DNA from: Helicobacteraceae bacterium
GTDB lineage: Bacteria; Campylobacterota; Campylobacteria; Campylobacterales; Helicobacteraceae
Assembly (NCBI GenBank): GCA_029258405.1
Contig: JARHYY010000105.1
Span: 1 to 14,525 of the forward strand
DNA length: 14,525 nt
Direction of reading: 5' to 3'
Shown one piece after another: positions 12,690 to 14,525 of the stretch (position 1 is its first letter; every line of letters starts with the position of its first letter). The notes under the pieces were generated by a model. The model saw only the letters and a program-made list of their open reading frames with translations. It made no database searches and was not told the DNA's origin. The position numbers and the translations under genes were made by a program.

Positions 12690-13867
12690 TTTATAACTTC
12701 ATCTGGATTAGCTTTATATTCATTTGCAGCTACATAAAAAGGATAGCCTTGTGCTACAACCTCTTGTAATTGAGTCTTATAATGAGCTACAAGTGCATTA
12801 AATTCTTTAAGCTCATTTTGAGGTAAGCTTTTCTTCTTTACCTTAATATTTCTCGTTGGGTTAATAGCTTGACCATTTTTATAAAGCCCTAAATGCAAAT
12901 GAGGTCCAGTACTTAAACCACTGCTACCCACATAGGCAATCAAAGAACCTTGCTTAACGCGTTTGCCTACTTTTAAGCCTTTCGCATATCGGCTTACATG
13001 ACCATAGAGTGTTTTAAAGCCTTCAGCATGAGAAATAATCACTGTTTTTCCATAGCCACCTTTATTGCCCACAAATGAAACAACTCCATCGCCTGCTGCC
13101 CATATAGCTGTACCCATTGGGGCAGCATAATCAACCCCTAAATGAGGACGCTTATACCCTAATATAGGATGTTTTCTTGCATGAGAAAATGGCGATGAAA
13201 TACGCGAGTACTTCAAAGGGACCGTTAAGAAAAATTGCATTAGCGATTCTCCCTTCTCATTATAATAGCTCCCATCTTTATAGGTAAATAAATAATGTGG
13301 TTTTCCTCTTGAATGCACAAACGCAGCAACTATTTCTGGTGAGCCATATGGCTTGCCTAAGCGATATTTTCGATTATAGAGCATGGCTATCTTATCCTGC
13401 CGTTGAATGTCTGATATATTAAAAGAACGCTTAAAAGCAATAGCAAATTCATTTGCAAGACGAGTATCGCCTGTAATGCTCATAATTTCATTATATGGAG
13501 AGCTGTTTAGCTCAACAGCAACTGACTGTTGTTTTTCAAAATAGCGAACAGGTATCGTCCTAAAGACAAAACCACTAACATCTTTTTCATTTTTGTAAAT
13601 GTGAATCTGATTCTGCTCGCCTATAGGAATGAGTGCCTGCAGTATTTCATTGCTCTTTTCATCTTTAAGAAGAAAATATTTTGAGCCAGCAATAATTTCT
13701 GTGGCTAACTCTTTATCTTCTGTGGGCAAATTATAGTAAAGGCTTTGTGAAATATTGTTTTGCTCTAAAAAACCTAAAAAGGTTTCACCATTTGCCCAAA
13801 TATTTTCTTGTATAGTTGCAGCAAAACTGCTCATTGCACTCAATAATATTACAATAATATGCTTCAT
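12686..13867 (-). CDS. csd3: Csd3/HdpA-like M23 peptidoglycan hydrolase
   Basis: A periplasmic zinc metallopeptidase of 393 residues that cuts peptidoglycan cross-links and trims peptides. In H. pylori the Csd3/HdpA protein (about 400 residues) has D,D-endopeptidase and D,D-carboxypeptidase activity and is needed for helical shape. A signal peptide covers residues 1-16 (MKHIIVILLSAMSSFA). The N-terminal half is an inhibitory/dimerisation-type region. The M23/LytM domain follows with H242-x3-D246 (HLGVDYAAP), then VGNKGGYGKTVIISH and HxH at 323-325 (GPHLHLGLY), which gives all the metal ligands. ATG 13867 is chosen because it begins the signal peptide and has AAGGG about 10 bases upstream; the longer frame starts only with a TTG. 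It is first of three overlapping genes. Confidence 0.92.
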   Translation of the reverse strand: MKHIIVILLSAMSSFAATIQENIWANGETFLGFLEQNNISQSLYYNLPTEDKELATEIIAGSKYFLLKDEKSNEILQALIPIGEQNQIHIYKNEKDVSGFVFRTIPVRYFEKQQSVAVELNSSPYNEIMSITGDTRLANEFAIAFKRSFNISDIQRQDKIAMLYNRKYRLGKPYGSPEIVAAFVHSRGKPHYLFTYKDGSYYNEKGESLMQFFLTVPLKYSRISSPFSHARKHPILGYKRPHLGVDYAAPMGTAIWAAGDGVVSFVGNKGGYGKTVIISHAEGFKTLYGHVSRYAKGLKVGKRVKQGSLIAYVGSSGLSTGPHLHLGLYKNGQAINPTRNIKVKKKSLPQNELKEFNALVAHYKTQLQEVVAQGYPFYVAANEYKANPDEVIK

Positions 13868-13899
13868 TAAATACACACCCTTAATCCTCAAGTTTATGT

Positions 13900-13907
13900 A
13901 TTATAAT
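13900..13907. promoter_or_regulatory. Palindromic -10 box (ATTATAAT) before csd3
   Basis: On the minus strand TATAAT (13900-13905) lies 33 bases before the csd3 ATG, in the right place for the operon promoter. The 8-base string ATTATAAT also presents TATAAT on the plus strand (13902-13907). Transcription toward the small gene at 14016 is therefore possible, but would leave a leader of about 100 bases. Confidence 0.45.
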
Positions 13908-14015
13908 ATATTGAAGCATAAGGAACGATTAAATGAACATATAAATAATCTTTAGTATTTTGGAATAATATTTGCTTTTTATTTTTAAAGAATTCAATTA
14001 TATTAAGGGAAATAT

Positions 14016-14294
14016 ATGGCAAGAACAGTGCGAGAGTGCTTCAGTGCGTTACAAGAACGTTTTAAAGATGTGAATTTTGCTGTTGGGGATTCAGGAATGC
14101 TTTTTCCCTACCCTCATAAAGAAAATGCCTTTGTAATAGATAAAAATATACTTGAGCAAATGGCAGAAGATCCAAAGGCTGCCAAAGAATATGAGCAACA
14201 AATTGCTTTGATTCTTGAAATTCAAAAGGCATTTTCAAATTCTTTAAATAAAGAAGTAAAAGATTTAGGTAAAAAGCTTATAGTGCTTCAATAA
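14016..14294 (+). CDS. Small conserved-looking protein of unknown function
   Basis: I do not recognise this 92-residue protein. It has no signal peptide or membrane segment and is probably cytoplasmic. Residues 1-45 mix helix and possible strand (FKDVNFAVGDSGMLFPYPHKENAFVIDKN). From about 45 to the end it is a long charged amphipathic helix (MAEDPKAAKEYEQQIALIL, then NKEVKDLGKKLIVLQ). The AAGGGA ribosome binding site at 14005-14010, five bases before the ATG, together with protein-like composition, makes it a real gene. It is divergent from csd3 and convergent with the gene at the right edge. A structural or adaptor role is possible, but nothing in the sequence decides this. Confidence 0.75.
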   Translation: MARTVRECFSALQERFKDVNFAVGDSGMLFPYPHKENAFVIDKNILEQMAEDPKAAKEYEQQIALILEIQKAFSNSLNKEVKDLGKKLIVLQ

Positions 14295-14309
14295 TTTGCT
14301 CAATTTTAT

Positions 14310-14347
14310 TTATGCACGACTTTTGGAAGAATTGACAGTCTGCATAA
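14310..14347. terminator. Hairpin between convergent genes, probable terminator
   Basis: The arms TTATGCA-c-GAC (14310-14320) and GTC-TGCATAA (14338-14347) pair over ten base pairs with a single bulged C, enclosing about 17 bases. The hairpin starts 16 bases after the stop of the plus-strand small gene and lies about 55 bases beyond the stop of the minus-strand partial gene. It could serve both, although the U-tract on either side is weak. Confidence 0.45.
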
Positions 14348-14402
14348 TTTACAAATTTTATAGAATATTAAAAAATAGGTTGAAGCATTGAGCTCCCTAC
14401 AA

Positions 14403-14525
14403 CTATCGCTCTACATTATAATCATTATCTTGCTGGAATAAAGATGGAGCTTGTGTTGGGGTTATTTCTGGCTTATCATTTAAAGGAATTGAAGTATTGC
14501 TACTCTCATGCTCTTGGATAGCACT
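14403..14525 (-). CDS. 3' end of a gene running off the right edge
   Basis: Reading the minus strand from the window edge gives 40 uninterrupted codons ending in TAG at 14403-14405. The C-terminal peptide is polar and probably disordered (SNTSIPLNDKPEITPTQAP, then SLFQQDNDYNVER). It has no recognisable domain, so the function cannot be named. The end of a longer protein is the natural reading, because composition is protein-like and the hairpin at 14310-14347 follows. Confidence 0.6.
   Translation of the reverse strand, partial: SAIQEHESSNTSIPLNDKPEITPTQAPSLFQQDNDYNVER

Overview
The window is AT-rich, and its gene content points to an epsilonproteobacterium (Campylobacterota), most likely an enterohepatic Helicobacter. 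The evidence is a CetA/CetB-type split energy-taxis pair, a DUF1104-like secreted protein, and the order csd3 - Nudix - pgbA - glcD. I recall the same neighbourhood in H. pylori as HP0506 to HP0509. No rRNA, tRNA, CRISPR array, insertion sequence or phage gene was recognised. This looks mostly like chromosomal backbone plus one accessory-looking signalling module.

Layout: (1) 1-766 has no convincing gene, only a TATAAT box and a tiny ORF with a strong Shine-Dalgarno. (2) 767-4085, minus strand, is a tight operon: SurA/PpiC-like periplasmic chaperone, PAS redox sensor (CetB-like), membrane-anchored chemoreceptor (CetA-like), then methionine sulfoxide reductase A. The last three genes are chained by ATGA overlaps. 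(3) 4262-6519, plus strand, is an overlapping three-gene module: a secreted helical protein with a histidine-rich tail, an OmpR-family response regulator and a sensor histidine kinase. A clear palindrome precedes it. This resembles CpxP/ZraP-type systems, in which a periplasmic partner and a two-component system sense metal or envelope stress. (4) 6523-9557, minus strand: nucleotide-sugar dehydrogenase, GT4 glycosyltransferase and a small exported beta-rich protein, a surface-polysaccharide or envelope cluster. (5) 9730-11106, minus: GlcD-type FAD-linked 2-hydroxyacid dehydrogenase. (6) 11392-13867, minus: csd3 (M23 peptidoglycan hydrolase), a NUDT14-like Nudix hydrolase and a PgbA-type protein lacking the usual long C-terminal part, again chained by ATGA overlaps. 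(7) 14016-14294, plus: a conserved-looking small protein of unknown function. It converges on the 3' end of a minus-strand gene that runs off the right edge, with a hairpin between the two.

The most noteworthy part is 4190-6519. The His-rich gene ends in two copies of a 36-bp repeat and a (CA)7 tract, directly over the start of the response regulator. Gain of one CA unit would fuse the two reading frames. The kinase also has an unusual ATP-binding G1 box. Together these suggest a metal- or envelope-responsive system that may vary between cells. All functional statements rest on motif recognition and remembered family features; no database search was possible.
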